A DNA stretch of 50,775 bases from CAZNKU01 sp045654805 (GTDB lineage Bacteria > Bacillota > Clostridia > Monoglobales > Firm-18). The translations under genes and the position numbers were made by a program. Below the pieces are notes generated by a model. That model saw nothing but the letters and a program-made list of their open reading frames with translations, did not search any database and was not told the origin of the DNA. Positions 1-8,244 of this stretch are shown piece after piece. The DNA is taken from assembly GCA_045654805.1 (NCBI GenBank), contig JAZOOD010000041.1, forward strand, positions 1 to 50,775, written 5' to 3'. Within the stretch, counting starts at the first letter, position 1; each line of letters begins with the position of its first letter.

Positions 1-56
1 TACATTTCTATGATTTCTTTTTCGTATTTTTTTATATTTTGATATTCTCTTGGCAT
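1..56 (-). CDS. IS3-type transposase OrfA, N-terminal fragment (partial)
   Basis: The minus strand opens with ATG at 56 and encodes 18 residues starting MPREYQNIKKYEKEI before the window edge. I recognise this as the usual N-terminus of the small helix-turn-helix protein (OrfA) of IS3-type elements in Clostridia, which binds the IS ends and is normally joined to the DDE transposase OrfB by frameshifting. A GGGGGA ribosome-site-like run lies just upstream, inside a hairpin arm. The rest is outside the window; the call rests on the short N-terminus plus the adjacent terminal repeat. Confidence 0.55.
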   Translation of the reverse strand, partial: MPREYQNIKKYEKEIIEM

Positions 57-64
57 AAAAAATC

Positions 65-99
65 CCCCTATGGTAGTTTATTATATTCTACCATAGGGG
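65..99 (-). promoter_or_regulatory. Hairpin over the IS transposase ribosome site, with a -10 box in its loop
   Basis: CCCCTATGGTAG (65-76) and CTACCATAGGGG (88-99) form a perfect 12-bp stem. On the transposase strand the second arm carries the GGGG run used as ribosome site for the ATG at 56, and the loop holds TATAAT (complement of 80-85). Transcripts entering from outside would fold and mask the site; a transcript started from the loop -10 would lack the first arm and leave it free. Confidence 0.5.
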
Positions 100-167
100 T
101 CCTATTTTTTCTATTGTCCATTTTTACTGGACCTGTTCATTAATCTGTACTTTTTTTGATGTTTTAA

Positions 168-1316
168 TTATTTAATTACTCTTGCAGAAAGTAAGCCTTC
201 AAAGCTAATGTCATTTTCATTCATTTCGTGGTCTACGTCAACGATTGTATAAGCATATTCGCCACGGCTTTTGTTAATCATATTTTCGATATTAACATTC
301 TTGTCTGCAAAATACTTACTTATCTGACTAATCATATTAGGAATATTTTTGTGTACAATACAAATTCTAACATCAGTAGAACGTTCCATAACGCATTTAG
401 GCATATTTACTGAATTTACAATATTACCATTTTCAAGGAAGTCAATAAGTTCATTTGCAGCCATTACAGCACAGTTATCTTCACTTTCAGGAGTAGAAGC
501 ACCAAGGTGAGGGATTGCAATAATATTTTCCTTGTTAATCATATCTGCATCAGGGAAATCTGTTATGTATTTTGCAACCTTTCCGCTTTCGATTGCAGCA
601 ATTATGTCTGCAGAATTTACAAGACCACCTCTTGCAAAGTTAAGTATTCTTACGCCGTCTTTCATTTCTGCTATTGTTTCAGCATTTATAGTATTTTTTG
701 TTTCATCATTTAGGGGAACGTGGATTGTAATATAATCACACTGTTCAAAAATTTCTTTAATTGAAGATGCCTTGTGTACAGCTCTTGACAAGCTCCATGC
801 AGCATCAACAGAAATATATGGGTCATAACCTATAACGTCCATACCAAGTGCGTGTGCAGAATTACAAACCATAACACCAATAGCACCAAGACCTATAACA
901 CCAAGCTTTTTGCCGATAATTTCAGGACCAACAAACTGAGATTTACCTTTTTCAACAGTTTTTTCCATATCAGCATCACCAGTAAGTGTGCTTGCCCAGT
1001 TAATACCTTCAACTATCTTTCTTGATGACATTAAAATACCTGCAATTACAAGCTCTTTAACAGCATTTGCATTAGCACCGGGAGTGTTGAAAACTACAAT
1101 ACCCTGTTCGCTGCATTTTTCAATAGGAATATTGTTTACGCCTGCGCCTGCACGAGCGATTGCTCTTACACTTTTAGGAATTTCCATATCGTGCATTTTA
1201 AAGCTTCTTAGTATTATGGCATCAGGATTTTCAATATCATCACCGCATTTATAGTTATCATTAAAACGGTCCATACCGAATTTTGAAATTTTGTTTAAAG
1301 TTTTAATATTATACAT
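168..1316 (-). CDS. serA: D-3-phosphoglycerate dehydrogenase
   Basis: Cytosolic NAD-dependent enzyme that oxidises 3-phosphoglycerate to 3-phosphohydroxypyruvate, the first step of serine synthesis. The 382-aa protein has a D-isomer 2-hydroxyacid dehydrogenase core: NAD-binding GLGAIG near residue 142, the NFARGG arginine motif near 225 and the catalytic-histidine motif PHLGAS near 268. A C-terminal segment from about 315 resembles an ACT domain, usually the serine-feedback site. It is shorter than the 520-aa long type. The ATG at 1316 follows GAGGAA. It lies 16 bp downstream of serC in the same operon. Confidence 0.93.
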   Translation of the reverse strand: MYNIKTLNKISKFGMDRFNDNYKCGDDIENPDAIILRSFKMHDMEIPKSVRAIARAGAGVNNIPIEKCSEQGIVVFNTPGANANAVKELVIAGILMSSRKIVEGINWASTLTGDADMEKTVEKGKSQFVGPEIIGKKLGVIGLGAIGVMVCNSAHALGMDVIGYDPYISVDAAWSLSRAVHKASSIKEIFEQCDYITIHVPLNDETKNTINAETIAEMKDGVRILNFARGGLVNSADIIAAIESGKVAKYITDFPDADMINKENIIAIPHLGASTPESEDNCAVMAANELIDFLENGNIVNSVNMPKCVMERSTDVRICIVHKNIPNMISQISKYFADKNVNIENMINKSRGEYAYTIVDVDHEMNENDISFEGLLSARVIK

Positions 1317-1332
1317 TTTAATTCCTCAATTC

Positions 1333-2412
1333 TTAATTATTTGCTTCAAATTCTTCCATAAATTCAACAAGCTTTATAACACCTTCAACAGGCATTGCGT
1401 TGTAAATACTTGCTCTCATACCGCCAACTGTTCTGTGGCCTTTAAGGTTAACAAAACCGCGTGCAGTAGCCTCTTTGATAAATTTAGCATTAAGTTCCTC
1501 AGAATCTGTTACAAAAGGTATGTTCATAAGTGAACGGTCTTCCTTAACAACTGTACCTCTGAACATTTTTGAAGAATCCAAAAAGTCGTAAAGAATTTTA
1601 GCTTTTTTCTCATTTATTTTCTGTACTGCTGCTACACCGCCCTGCTCTTTAATCCATTCAAGAACAAGCTTCATAATATAAATACCGTATGTAGGAGGAG
1701 TATTGTACATAGAACCGTTGTCTACGTGTATCTGATAGTTAAACATTGTGGGAGTAATATCCATACAGTTTCCAAGCAAATCTTCACGTATTATAACAAG
1801 TGTAACACCTGCAGGACCAAGGTTTTTCTGTGCACCTGCAATTAGACATCCGAATTTGGAAACATCAATTTCCTCACTCATAATCATTGATGAAATATCA
1901 CCAATCAACGGAACATCTCCTGTGTCGGGAAGTTCATTGAACTTTGTGCCGTATATTGTGTTATTCATACAAATGTAGAAATAGTCAGCATCCTTTGAAA
2001 ATGTGGATTTATCAAGCTTTGGAATGTAGCTGAAGGTTTTGTCTGCAGAAGATGCAATTCTGTTAACAGTAATGTATCTTTCAGCTTCTTCAGCAGCTTT
2101 TTTAGCCCACTGACCTGTAATTACAATATCACACTTTTTGTTTTTGTTACCAAGGTTCATAGGTACCATTGTAAATTGACTGGATGCACCACCCTGCAGG
2201 AACAATACCTTGTAGTTGTCAGGAACGTGCATAAGCTCTCTTACCAAGGCTTCACAGCCCTCTATTATAGCTTCATAAGGTTTGGAACGATGACTCATTT
2301 CCATAACGCTCATACCGGAATCATTGCAGTCAAGCATTTCATCCGCAGCTCTTTTTAAAACAGCTTCCGGCAACATAGACGGACCTGCTGAAAAATTGTA
2401 AACTCTGCTCAT
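1333..2412 (-). CDS. serC: Phosphoserine aminotransferase
   Basis: PLP enzyme that transaminates 3-phosphohydroxypyruvate with glutamate to give phosphoserine (second serine step; the family can also act in pyridoxine synthesis). It begins MSRVYNFSAGPS, the family N-terminus, carries the PLP-lysine motif GAQKNLGPAG and ends with the family block GHRTVGGMRAS followed by a short tail. I set the start at the ATG at 2412, spaced well from AAGGAGTT, rather than the in-frame start at 2442, which overlaps the upstream gene and would add ten atypical residues. 359 aa, the usual length. Confidence 0.95.
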   Translation of the reverse strand: MSRVYNFSAGPSMLPEAVLKRAADEMLDCNDSGMSVMEMSHRSKPYEAIIEGCEALVRELMHVPDNYKVLFLQGGASSQFTMVPMNLGNKNKKCDIVITGQWAKKAAEEAERYITVNRIASSADKTFSYIPKLDKSTFSKDADYFYICMNNTIYGTKFNELPDTGDVPLIGDISSMIMSEEIDVSKFGCLIAGAQKNLGPAGVTLVIIREDLLGNCMDITPTMFNYQIHVDNGSMYNTPPTYGIYIMKLVLEWIKEQGGVAAVQKINEKKAKILYDFLDSSKMFRGTVVKEDRSLMNIPFVTDSEELNAKFIKEATARGFVNLKGHRTVGGMRASIYNAMPVEGVIKLVEFMEEFEANN

Positions 2413-2434
2413 ATTAAACAACTCCTTAAGTTTT

Positions 2435-2686
2435 TTATTCATTTATAGCTTTTGAGACAGCAATTGCCAACTGGTCAGGACAGGATGTACCCTTTCCGTT
2501 ACAGTTAAGACCGGAAAGTTTTTTTATAACATCTTCAGCCTTCATTCCTTCGGCAAGTATTGCTATACCTTGGGTGTTACCGTTACATCCGCCAAGAAAT
2601 TTGACGTTTTTGACGATACCGTCCTCAATATCAAAATCAATTTTGCGGGAACACACACCCTTTGTGATATATTCGTAGTGTTTCAT
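2435..2686 (-). CDS. Small TSCPD-domain protein (TIGR03905-like)
   Basis: An 83-aa protein with the motif TSCPDQLA near its C-terminus, GGCNGNTQG in the middle and four cysteines at about 12, 34, 62 and 69, probably a metal-binding set. The TSCPD fold also occurs at the C-terminus of cobalamin-dependent ribonucleotide reductases, but the free-standing protein has no established function that I know. The ATG at 2686 follows GGAGG. It is the first gene of the serC-serA operon, 22 bp upstream of serC, so a link to serine or one-carbon metabolism is possible but unproven. Confidence 0.8.
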   Translation of the reverse strand: MKHYEYITKGVCSRKIDFDIEDGIVKNVKFLGGCNGNTQGIAILAEGMKAEDVIKKLSGLNCNGKGTSCPDQLAIAVSKAINE

Positions 2687-2721
2687 ATCCCAACCTCCAA
2701 AATATAACTCACTGATTATAT

Positions 2722-2750
2722 ATTATACACCCTTTTTTATGATTTTTCAA
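2722..2750 (-). promoter_or_regulatory. SigA-type promoter of the TSCPD-serC-serA operon
   Basis: On the minus strand TTGAAA (complement of 2745-2750) is followed after 17 bp by TATAAT (complement of 2722-2727). It lies 35 bp upstream of the first start codon of the operon. Confidence 0.8.
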
Positions 2751-2842
2751 GTTGTATATGGTGTAAAATTCAACAAATAGTTGATTTTTGTTGAATTTTT
2801 ATGTTTATATTTATATAAATAATATTTTTTTGTAATATTTAC

Positions 2843-2871
2843 TTGTTTTTTTATAAAATTAATGTTATAAT
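2843..2871 (+). promoter_or_regulatory. SigA-type promoter upstream of rsmE
   Basis: TTGTTT (2843-2848), a 17-bp spacer and a perfect TATAAT (2866-2871). It diverges from the ser-operon promoter within one AT-rich intergenic region and starts the rightward rsmE transcript. Confidence 0.7.
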
Positions 2872-2921
2872 ATTTAATGATTGATATTAGAATTGTATAA
2901 AAGTTGGTTGAGGTTTTTATT

Positions 2922-3641
2922 ATGCCCAAGTTTTTTACAAAACCTGATTATATTAATGATAAGGAACTTAAAATAGTCGGTGAAGATGTTTCACATATTT
3001 CCAGAGTATTACGTATGTCATCCGGCGACAGTATTATTGTATGCGACGGTGAAGGCAATGATTATGATGCAATCATAACTTCGGTTTCTAAAACAGAAGT
3101 TGTTGCTGAAATTAAGGGTAAATACGTATGTGATGCGGAGCCTTGTGTTGATGTTATATTGTACCAGGCCTTGCCTAAACAGGGCAAGATGGAATATATA
3201 ATTCAAAAGAACACAGAGTTAGGTGTTAAACGTATTGTACCTGTTTATACAAAGAGGTGTGTGGTTAAACCTTCAGACAAGACTGATAGATGGTTAAAGG
3301 TTGCGGAGTCGGCTGCAAAACAATGTGGCAGAGGTATAATTCCTGAGGTTTTACCTACTATAACATTTGATGAAGCCATAAAGCAGATGAAGGAATGCGA
3401 CCTTGCACTTATGCCTTATGAGTGTGAGGAAGATGTTACTTTAAAGAGTGTGCTTAAATCTGCTGAATATAAAACGGTTTCAATTTTTATCGGGCCCGAG
3501 GGTGGTTTTGATTTAAAAGAGGTTGAGATTGCAAAGGATGCCGGAATAAAAACAGTTACGCTGGGAAAGAGGATTTTGCGTACTGAAACTGCAGCTTCGG
3601 CGGTATTGCCTGTAATAATGTATGAAAATGATGAATTGTGA
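2922..3641 (+). CDS. rsmE: 16S rRNA (uracil-1498-N3)-methyltransferase
   Basis: SAM-dependent SPOUT (trefoil-knot) methyltransferase that modifies U1498 in the decoding region of 16S rRNA. The 239-aa protein starts MPKFF and carries the family signatures FIGPEGGF and LGKRILRTETAA, which build the SAM knot. I chose the ATG at 2922 (GGTTGAGG at 2906) over the in-frame TTG at 2904, which lacks a ribosome site and adds atypical residues. Family homologues are about 240-250 aa. The next gene starts 23 bp downstream and may share its transcript. Confidence 0.92.
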   Translation: MPKFFTKPDYINDKELKIVGEDVSHISRVLRMSSGDSIIVCDGEGNDYDAIITSVSKTEVVAEIKGKYVCDAEPCVDVILYQALPKQGKMEYIIQKNTELGVKRIVPVYTKRCVVKPSDKTDRWLKVAESAAKQCGRGIIPEVLPTITFDEAIKQMKECDLALMPYECEEDVTLKSVLKSAEYKTVSIFIGPEGGFDLKEVEIAKDAGIKTVTLGKRILRTETAASAVLPVIMYENDEL

Positions 3642-3664
3642 TAATTTAAAGGAGTGTTATATAT

Positions 3665-4171
3665 ATGTCAAGATCAAAGCAAAAAAAACATTTTGACAAA
3701 CCTGAAAGGGCTGTTATTGCAAAGAAGAATGAGAAGATTATAAACGATTTTCTACTTCAGTTTGCATATACTCTTACAATATGTGTAATTACAATATTTG
3801 CTTTTAATGCCCTAGGGTCATTTAAATATGGTCTTGGTGCATATACAGCAACAAAATTTATTTCCTGGACATTGTTTGTAGTTTGTCTTGCGATAGGTAT
3901 AATATTAACCGTTATGTACAAACTAAAGAATAAAGATGTTATCAGGACCACCGCCATATATTCTTATGTAACTGCTTTTGTTATGTTCTGGTATGTTGGT
4001 GTTGAGAAAATTCCTTATTATCTGCAAAATGTATTACCTTTTATGAGTAACTTTACGGGTACATACAAGGTTATACTTGCTCTGTTTCCTATTTTAGGGA
4101 TAGCTTTGGTTGCAGAATTTGTGGTGTATTTCATAAGATATTACTCACTTAACGGAAAAAAGAAAAAATAA
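3665..4171 (+). CDS. Four-helix membrane protein of unknown function
   Basis: I do not recognise this 168-aa protein. A very basic N-terminus (about residues 1-25, rich in Lys and Arg) is followed by four hydrophobic segments at about 28-48, 64-85, 96-114 and 132-156, and it ends GKKKK. The charge pattern favours both termini in the cytoplasm. No catalytic motif is visible. A good AAGGAGTG ribosome site precedes the ATG; it follows rsmE by 23 bp and a terminator follows it. Confidence 0.7.
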   Translation: MSRSKQKKHFDKPERAVIAKKNEKIINDFLLQFAYTLTICVITIFAFNALGSFKYGLGAYTATKFISWTLFVVCLAIGIILTVMYKLKNKDVIRTTAIYSYVTAFVMFWYVGVEKIPYYLQNVLPFMSNFTGTYKVILALFPILGIALVAEFVVYFIRYYSLNGKKKK

Positions 4172-4181
4172 TAAACTTCTT

Positions 4182-4213
4182 AAAGTCCGATGATTTATCT
4201 TCGGACTTTTTGT
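4182..4213 (+). terminator. Intrinsic terminator after the rsmE-membrane protein pair
   Basis: AAAGTCCGA (4182-4190) pairs with TCGGACTTT (4201-4209), followed by a short T-run. It sits between the four-helix membrane protein and ymfF. Confidence 0.75.
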
Positions 4214-4232
4214 TTGAAAAGGATGTGTTTTT

Positions 4233-5492
4233 ATGAAACCGGTTAATATAAACATTAAGGAAAATATTAATTTGTATTATATTCCTACTAAAAAATTCAA
4301 GACTACTACTTTGGGCATCTATATTCACAGACCTCTTAACAGGGAAGAATGTACAATAAACTCATTGCTTTCAATGGTTATGCGCCGGGGATGTCCGGGT
4401 TTTGAGGATAGTAAAATATTGTCAAGACACCTCGATAATCTTTACGGTGCTGCTTTTTCCACAACAGTTCGTAAAAAGGCAGATCGTCAGATATTATGTG
4501 CGAATTTTCAGTTTATTAACGATAAGTTTTTAGATGATAATATTGATATTTTCGACTGTATTTTAGACCTTGCGGACAGGGCGATATTAAAGCAGGAATC
4601 TTTTGATGATGAATATGTAAAGCAGGAAAAGGAAAATTTGAAAAAACAACTTTTGTCAATCATAAATGACAAAAGGTCTTATGCAACCAAACGCTGTACT
4701 GAAATAATGTGTAAGGGCGAGGCATATGGTATTTCTAAAAACGGATATATAGAAGATATTGACAATATAGATAAATCAATGCTTTTGGAACATTATAAAA
4801 ATATTGTACTGAAAAGCCCGGTGGACATTTTTGTAAACGGTGATGTTGATATTGAAACTGTAACAGAAAAGCTTAAAATTATGTTTGCAGATGTTGAGGT
4901 TAAATATAACATTCCGTCTCCATCCGATGTTAAAAAGGAAGTAGAAGATGTAAAGCGTGTTACCGAGGAACAACAGATAGTTCAGGGTAAATTAAGTATG
5001 GGCTTCAGGACAAATGTCTATGCTAATGATGAAGATTATCCTGCTATGATGATGTATAATTCAATTTTAGGTAGTGGTATTTTCAGTAAGCTATTTAATA
5101 ATGTAAGGGAAAAGCTTTCTCTTTGTTATTATGCGTCTTCATCGGTGGATTACCTCAAGGGTGTTATGTTTATAAATTCAGGTATAGAGGTTTCAAATTT
5201 TCAAAAGGCTTATGATGAAATATTGATACAGATGGAAGATATTAAAAACGGGATTATTTCTGATATGGAATTTTCTGCAGCTATGCTTGGTACTGTAAAT
5301 TCCATAAATTCTACGGCAGATAATCCTTTTGTAATGGATGATTATTTCCTCGGCAAAATAATTTCCGGTAAAATTATGACTTTAGAGGAACTTGCTGAAA
5401 GTATTAAAAAGGTTACAAAGGAAGAAGTAATGCAGGTTGCAAATAAGATTCAACTTGATACCGTATATTTTCTTAAAGGATGTGAAAACTAA
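4233..5492 (+). CDS. ymfF: M16 peptidase-like protein YmfF (inactive type)
   Basis: Pitrilysin-fold protein of 419 aa, the usual partner of YmfH. I see no HxxEH zinc motif; the corresponding region reads MVMRRGCPGF, so it is probably the non-catalytic half of an M16 heterodimer, as is common in paired M16 proteins. The family is annotated in connection with elongation factor P modification in Bacillus, but its substrate is not known to me. Its stop overlaps the ymfH start by one base (TAATG), so the two are translationally coupled. Confidence 0.85.
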   Translation: MKPVNINIKENINLYYIPTKKFKTTTLGIYIHRPLNREECTINSLLSMVMRRGCPGFEDSKILSRHLDNLYGAAFSTTVRKKADRQILCANFQFINDKFLDDNIDIFDCILDLADRAILKQESFDDEYVKQEKENLKKQLLSIINDKRSYATKRCTEIMCKGEAYGISKNGYIEDIDNIDKSMLLEHYKNIVLKSPVDIFVNGDVDIETVTEKLKIMFADVEVKYNIPSPSDVKKEVEDVKRVTEEQQIVQGKLSMGFRTNVYANDEDYPAMMMYNSILGSGIFSKLFNNVREKLSLCYYASSSVDYLKGVMFINSGIEVSNFQKAYDEILIQMEDIKNGIISDMEFSAAMLGTVNSINSTADNPFVMDDYFLGKIISGKIMTLEELAESIKKVTKEEVMQVANKIQLDTVYFLKGCEN

Positions 5493-6784
5493 TGAATTTT
5501 GAGAAAATTGAAGATAAAAGATTAAATGAAATTTTGTATAAAGGTGTACACAAAAGCGGTCTTACCGTGTATGTACTTCCAAAAACTGAACATAGCAAAA
5601 GCTATGCGGCATTTGCCACCAATTATGGTTCTATAGATTACAGATTTATAATACCGGGGGAAAATGATTATACCGAGATTCCCGACGGCGTAGCACATTT
5701 TTTGGAGCATAAATTGTTTGAACAGCCAGACGGTTCAAATGCATTTGACTCATACAGTATGACAGGTGCAAGTGCAAATGCCTTTACAAGCTTTAATTCT
5801 ACTGTGTATCTGTATTCATGTACAGACAAATATTATGAAAATCTTGAAATATTACTTGATTTTGTAAGCAACCCTTATTTCACAAAGGAAAATGTAGATA
5901 AGGAGCAGGGTATAATAGGACAGGAAATCAGAATGTATGATGATGACCCGGGCTGGAGAGTTTTTTTCAATTTACTTGACTGCCTTTATGTTAATCATCC
6001 TGTTAAAAAAGACATTGCGGGAACAGTAGAAAGCATTGCGAAAATTGACAAGGATTTGCTTTATAGATGCTATAACACATTCTATAACCCCACAAATATG
6101 ATTTTATTCGCCTGTGGCAATGTGGATTGTGATAAAATTGCACAGTTGGTAGATAGGTATGTTACTGCTAACCCTAATACGGAAATTAAGAGATTTTTAC
6201 CTGATGAACCAAAGGTAATTAATAAAAAATATAAGGAACAAAAGCTTAGTATTTCAACTCCGTTGTTCCAGATAGGGTTTAAAGATACCGATGTTGGGTA
6301 CGGTGGTACTAAGCTTTTGAAAAAAGAAATTATCACCTCAATACTTTTGGAAATTTTGTTGGGTGAAGGTAGTGACCTTTACAACAAGCTTTATACAGAT
6401 GGCCTTATAAACGACAGCTTTGACGTGGATTTTGAGGCGGAAATAAGCTACGGCTTTTCATCATTAAGCGGTGAAAGTACCGACCCTGATAAAGTTCTTG
6501 ATACTATTTTGGAGGCTTTTTCAAAGGTTGAATTTAATGAGGAAGAATTTGAAAGAGCCAAAAGGGTAGAGCTTGCAAGATATCTTCGTATGTGGAATAG
6601 CGTAGAGGGAGTTTCCAATACTATGGTTTCTGATTTGTTTAAGGGTATTAATATATTTGAATATTCTGATATAGTAAAGGATATAACTCTTGATGATGTA
6701 AAACTAAGATTTAAAGAACACTTTGATGAAAAAAATTGTGCAATGTCTGTTATTAAACCATATGAAAGTAATGGTGATAAATAA
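5492..6784 (+). CDS. ymfH: M16 zinc peptidase YmfH
   Basis: Catalytic-type pitrilysin family peptidase, 430 aa. The inverted zinc motif HFLEH is at residues 69-73, followed by ASANAFTSFN and, farther on, the downstream glutamate in GQEIRMYDDDPGW, all typical of active M16 enzymes. It should pair with YmfF to form a closed chamber that degrades small peptides. It overlaps ymfF upstream and lgt downstream by one base each (TAATG), so the three genes are tightly co-translated. Confidence 0.88.
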   Translation: MNFEKIEDKRLNEILYKGVHKSGLTVYVLPKTEHSKSYAAFATNYGSIDYRFIIPGENDYTEIPDGVAHFLEHKLFEQPDGSNAFDSYSMTGASANAFTSFNSTVYLYSCTDKYYENLEILLDFVSNPYFTKENVDKEQGIIGQEIRMYDDDPGWRVFFNLLDCLYVNHPVKKDIAGTVESIAKIDKDLLYRCYNTFYNPTNMILFACGNVDCDKIAQLVDRYVTANPNTEIKRFLPDEPKVINKKYKEQKLSISTPLFQIGFKDTDVGYGGTKLLKKEIITSILLEILLGEGSDLYNKLYTDGLINDSFDVDFEAEISYGFSSLSGESTDPDKVLDTILEAFSKVEFNEEEFERAKRVELARYLRMWNSVEGVSNTMVSDLFKGINIFEYSDIVKDITLDDVKLRFKEHFDEKNCAMSVIKPYESNGDK

Positions 6785-7830
6785 TGAATAACATTTCTTT
6801 TCCCGGTTTAGGTTTGGAATTTGTTGTAAAACCTGATGCCTTTACAGTTTTTGGAAGGGATATTAAGTGGTATGCTCTTATTATTTTAACAGGAATGATA
6901 CTTGCAGTGCTTTTTAGTATTTGGGAATCTAATCGTGTTGGTATATCTAATGATACTATTTTGGATATTGCAATAATTTGTATACCGATTGCTATTATTT
7001 GTGCAAGGGCGTATTATGTGGTTTGTGAATGGAGCTATTACAGCCGTCATACGGATGAAATTATTCAGATATGGAATGGAGGCCTTGCCATATATGGTGG
7101 TATTATAGGTGGATGTCTGTCAGCATTTATCTATTGCCGTATTAAAAAAATTAATATTGGTGAAATGTTTGATATCGGTGCCCTTGGATTTTTAATTGGG
7201 CAATCAATAGGAAGATGGGGTAATTTTACCAATGCGGAAGCTTTTGGATATGAAACTGATTTGCCCTGGAGAATGTATATTGAAGAAATCAATATGGCGG
7301 TACACCCTACGTTTTTGTATGAAAGCCTGTGGAATACTCTAGGTTTTATAATTTTGTTTTTCTATCGCAAACATAAAAAGTTCAGCGGTGAAGTATTCTT
7401 GCTTTATGCAATATGGTATGGAATAGGAAGAGCCTATATAGAAGGTCTGCGTGCTGATTCTTTGTATATTGCAAATACAGGTATCCGTACATCACAGCTT
7501 TTGGCGATATTGATTGTTGTTGCAAGTGTAATTATAATATCTGTAAAAAGATATAAATTACATAAGAGAAAAAAGTTTAGATGTAAATGTTGTGGATATT
7601 ATACATTAAGTGAGAAACCTCTTGACCTCGAAAAATATCCTGGTACTTTTGAAATATGTCCGGTTTGTGATTGGGAAGATGACTCTCAACAATTTTTGAA
7701 TCCTGATAAAAATTTTGGACCTAACGGTGTGTCACTTAACGAGGCAAAAGCTAATTTTAAAAAATTCGGTGCCATAAGTGAAGAAGCAATAGGTCGAGTA
7801 AGAAAGCCAAAAAAGGAAGAAATAGAATAA
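6784..7830 (+). CDS. lgt: Prolipoprotein diacylglyceryl transferase with C-terminal CPCC cysteine-rich domain
   Basis: Integral membrane enzyme that moves diacylglycerol from phosphatidylglycerol onto the lipobox cysteine of prelipoproteins. Residues 1 to about 258 are a complete Lgt: GGLAIYGGIIGG, the signature GRWGNFTNAEAFG, HPTFLYES and GIGRAYIEGLR, with about seven membrane helices. After the basic link KRYKLHKRKK comes an extra tail of about 85 residues (from about 262) with CKCCGYYTL and ICPVCDWEDD, matching the normally free-standing Cys_rich_CPCC family. 348 aa against the usual 260-290. The tail is in frame with no stop between and would face the cytoplasm. Confidence 0.9.
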   Translation: MNNISFPGLGLEFVVKPDAFTVFGRDIKWYALIILTGMILAVLFSIWESNRVGISNDTILDIAIICIPIAIICARAYYVVCEWSYYSRHTDEIIQIWNGGLAIYGGIIGGCLSAFIYCRIKKINIGEMFDIGALGFLIGQSIGRWGNFTNAEAFGYETDLPWRMYIEEINMAVHPTFLYESLWNTLGFIILFFYRKHKKFSGEVFLLYAIWYGIGRAYIEGLRADSLYIANTGIRTSQLLAILIVVASVIIISVKRYKLHKRKKFRCKCCGYYTLSEKPLDLEKYPGTFEICPVCDWEDDSQQFLNPDKNFGPNGVSLNEAKANFKKFGAISEEAIGRVRKPKKEEIE

Positions 7831-7839
7831 TACAAAAAA

Positions 7840-7872
7840 ACGGAATGACCGCATCGGTCATTCCGTTAATTT
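7840..7872. terminator. Bidirectional terminator between lgt and the zinc-ribbon gene
   Basis: ACGGAATGACCG (7840-7851) pairs with CGGTCATTCCGT (7855-7866) around a CAT loop. A-rich and T-rich flanks allow it to serve both converging genes. Confidence 0.85.
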
Positions 7873-7882
7873 ATCTAATCTA

Positions 7883-8173
7883 TTAAGCTTCTTCTGATTC
7901 TTTCATCTTTGCGAAGCATTCACTGCAATAGATTGGACGGTCATTTTTTGGTTTGAATGGGACCTTAGCCTCTCCGCCGCAATTCGCACATACAGCAACG
8001 TGCATTTCTCTTGAAGCTTTAATAGCTTCCTTGCGTGCTACGCGGCAATCCTTGCATCTTGTAGGCTCATTCTGGAAACCTTTTTCAGCATAGAATTCCT
8101 GCTCTCCAGCTGTAAAAACGAACTCGTTTCCACAATCTTTGCATACTAATGTCTTGTCTTCGTACATAACCAT
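7883..8173 (-). CDS. Zinc-ribbon protein with four CxxC pairs
   Basis: A 96-aa protein of the zinc-ribbon type common in Firmicutes (zf-trcl-like). Four CxxC knuckles are visible: CKDC near residue 12, CKDC near 41, CANC near 62 and CSEC near 83, giving two zinc sites. The block GNEFVFTAGEQEFYAEKGF is diagnostic of the family. Function is unknown; RNA or protein binding is plausible. The start is ambiguous: the ATG at 8173 is only 4 bases from GAGG, the in-frame ATG at 8167 is 10 bases away. Confidence 0.85.
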   Translation of the reverse strand: MVMYEDKTLVCKDCGNEFVFTAGEQEFYAEKGFQNEPTRCKDCRVARKEAIKASREMHVAVCANCGGEAKVPFKPKNDRPIYCSECFAKMKESEEA

Positions 8174-8244
8174 TTTACCTCACTTTAATAATAATTCTCT
8201 AATGCTTTGGTTAGAAGCATCATATAAAAAGCATTTTATGCTAA

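Larger units (their letters stand above)
1..139 (-). mobile_element. IS3-family-like insertion sequence, one end only
   Basis: The leftmost 139 bases look like one end of an IS3-family (IS150-like) element cut by the window edge. Read on the minus strand, the end begins TGAACAGGTCCAG at 139 and continues to GGACA near 115, resembling the TG-starting, GGACA-containing terminal repeats of this family. A transposase start codon lies 83 bases inside. The other end is not visible, so length, target duplication and intactness are unknown. Confidence 0.6.

Noticed and set aside
2413..2442. Ten-residue N-terminal extension of SerC
   Set aside because: It overlaps the previous gene and lacks a ribosome site, whereas MSRVYNFSAGPS at 2412 is the family start.
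8217..8242. Terminator of sigH
   Set aside because: Only a 5-bp AGCAT/ATGCT stem with a short T-run; too weak to call with confidence.
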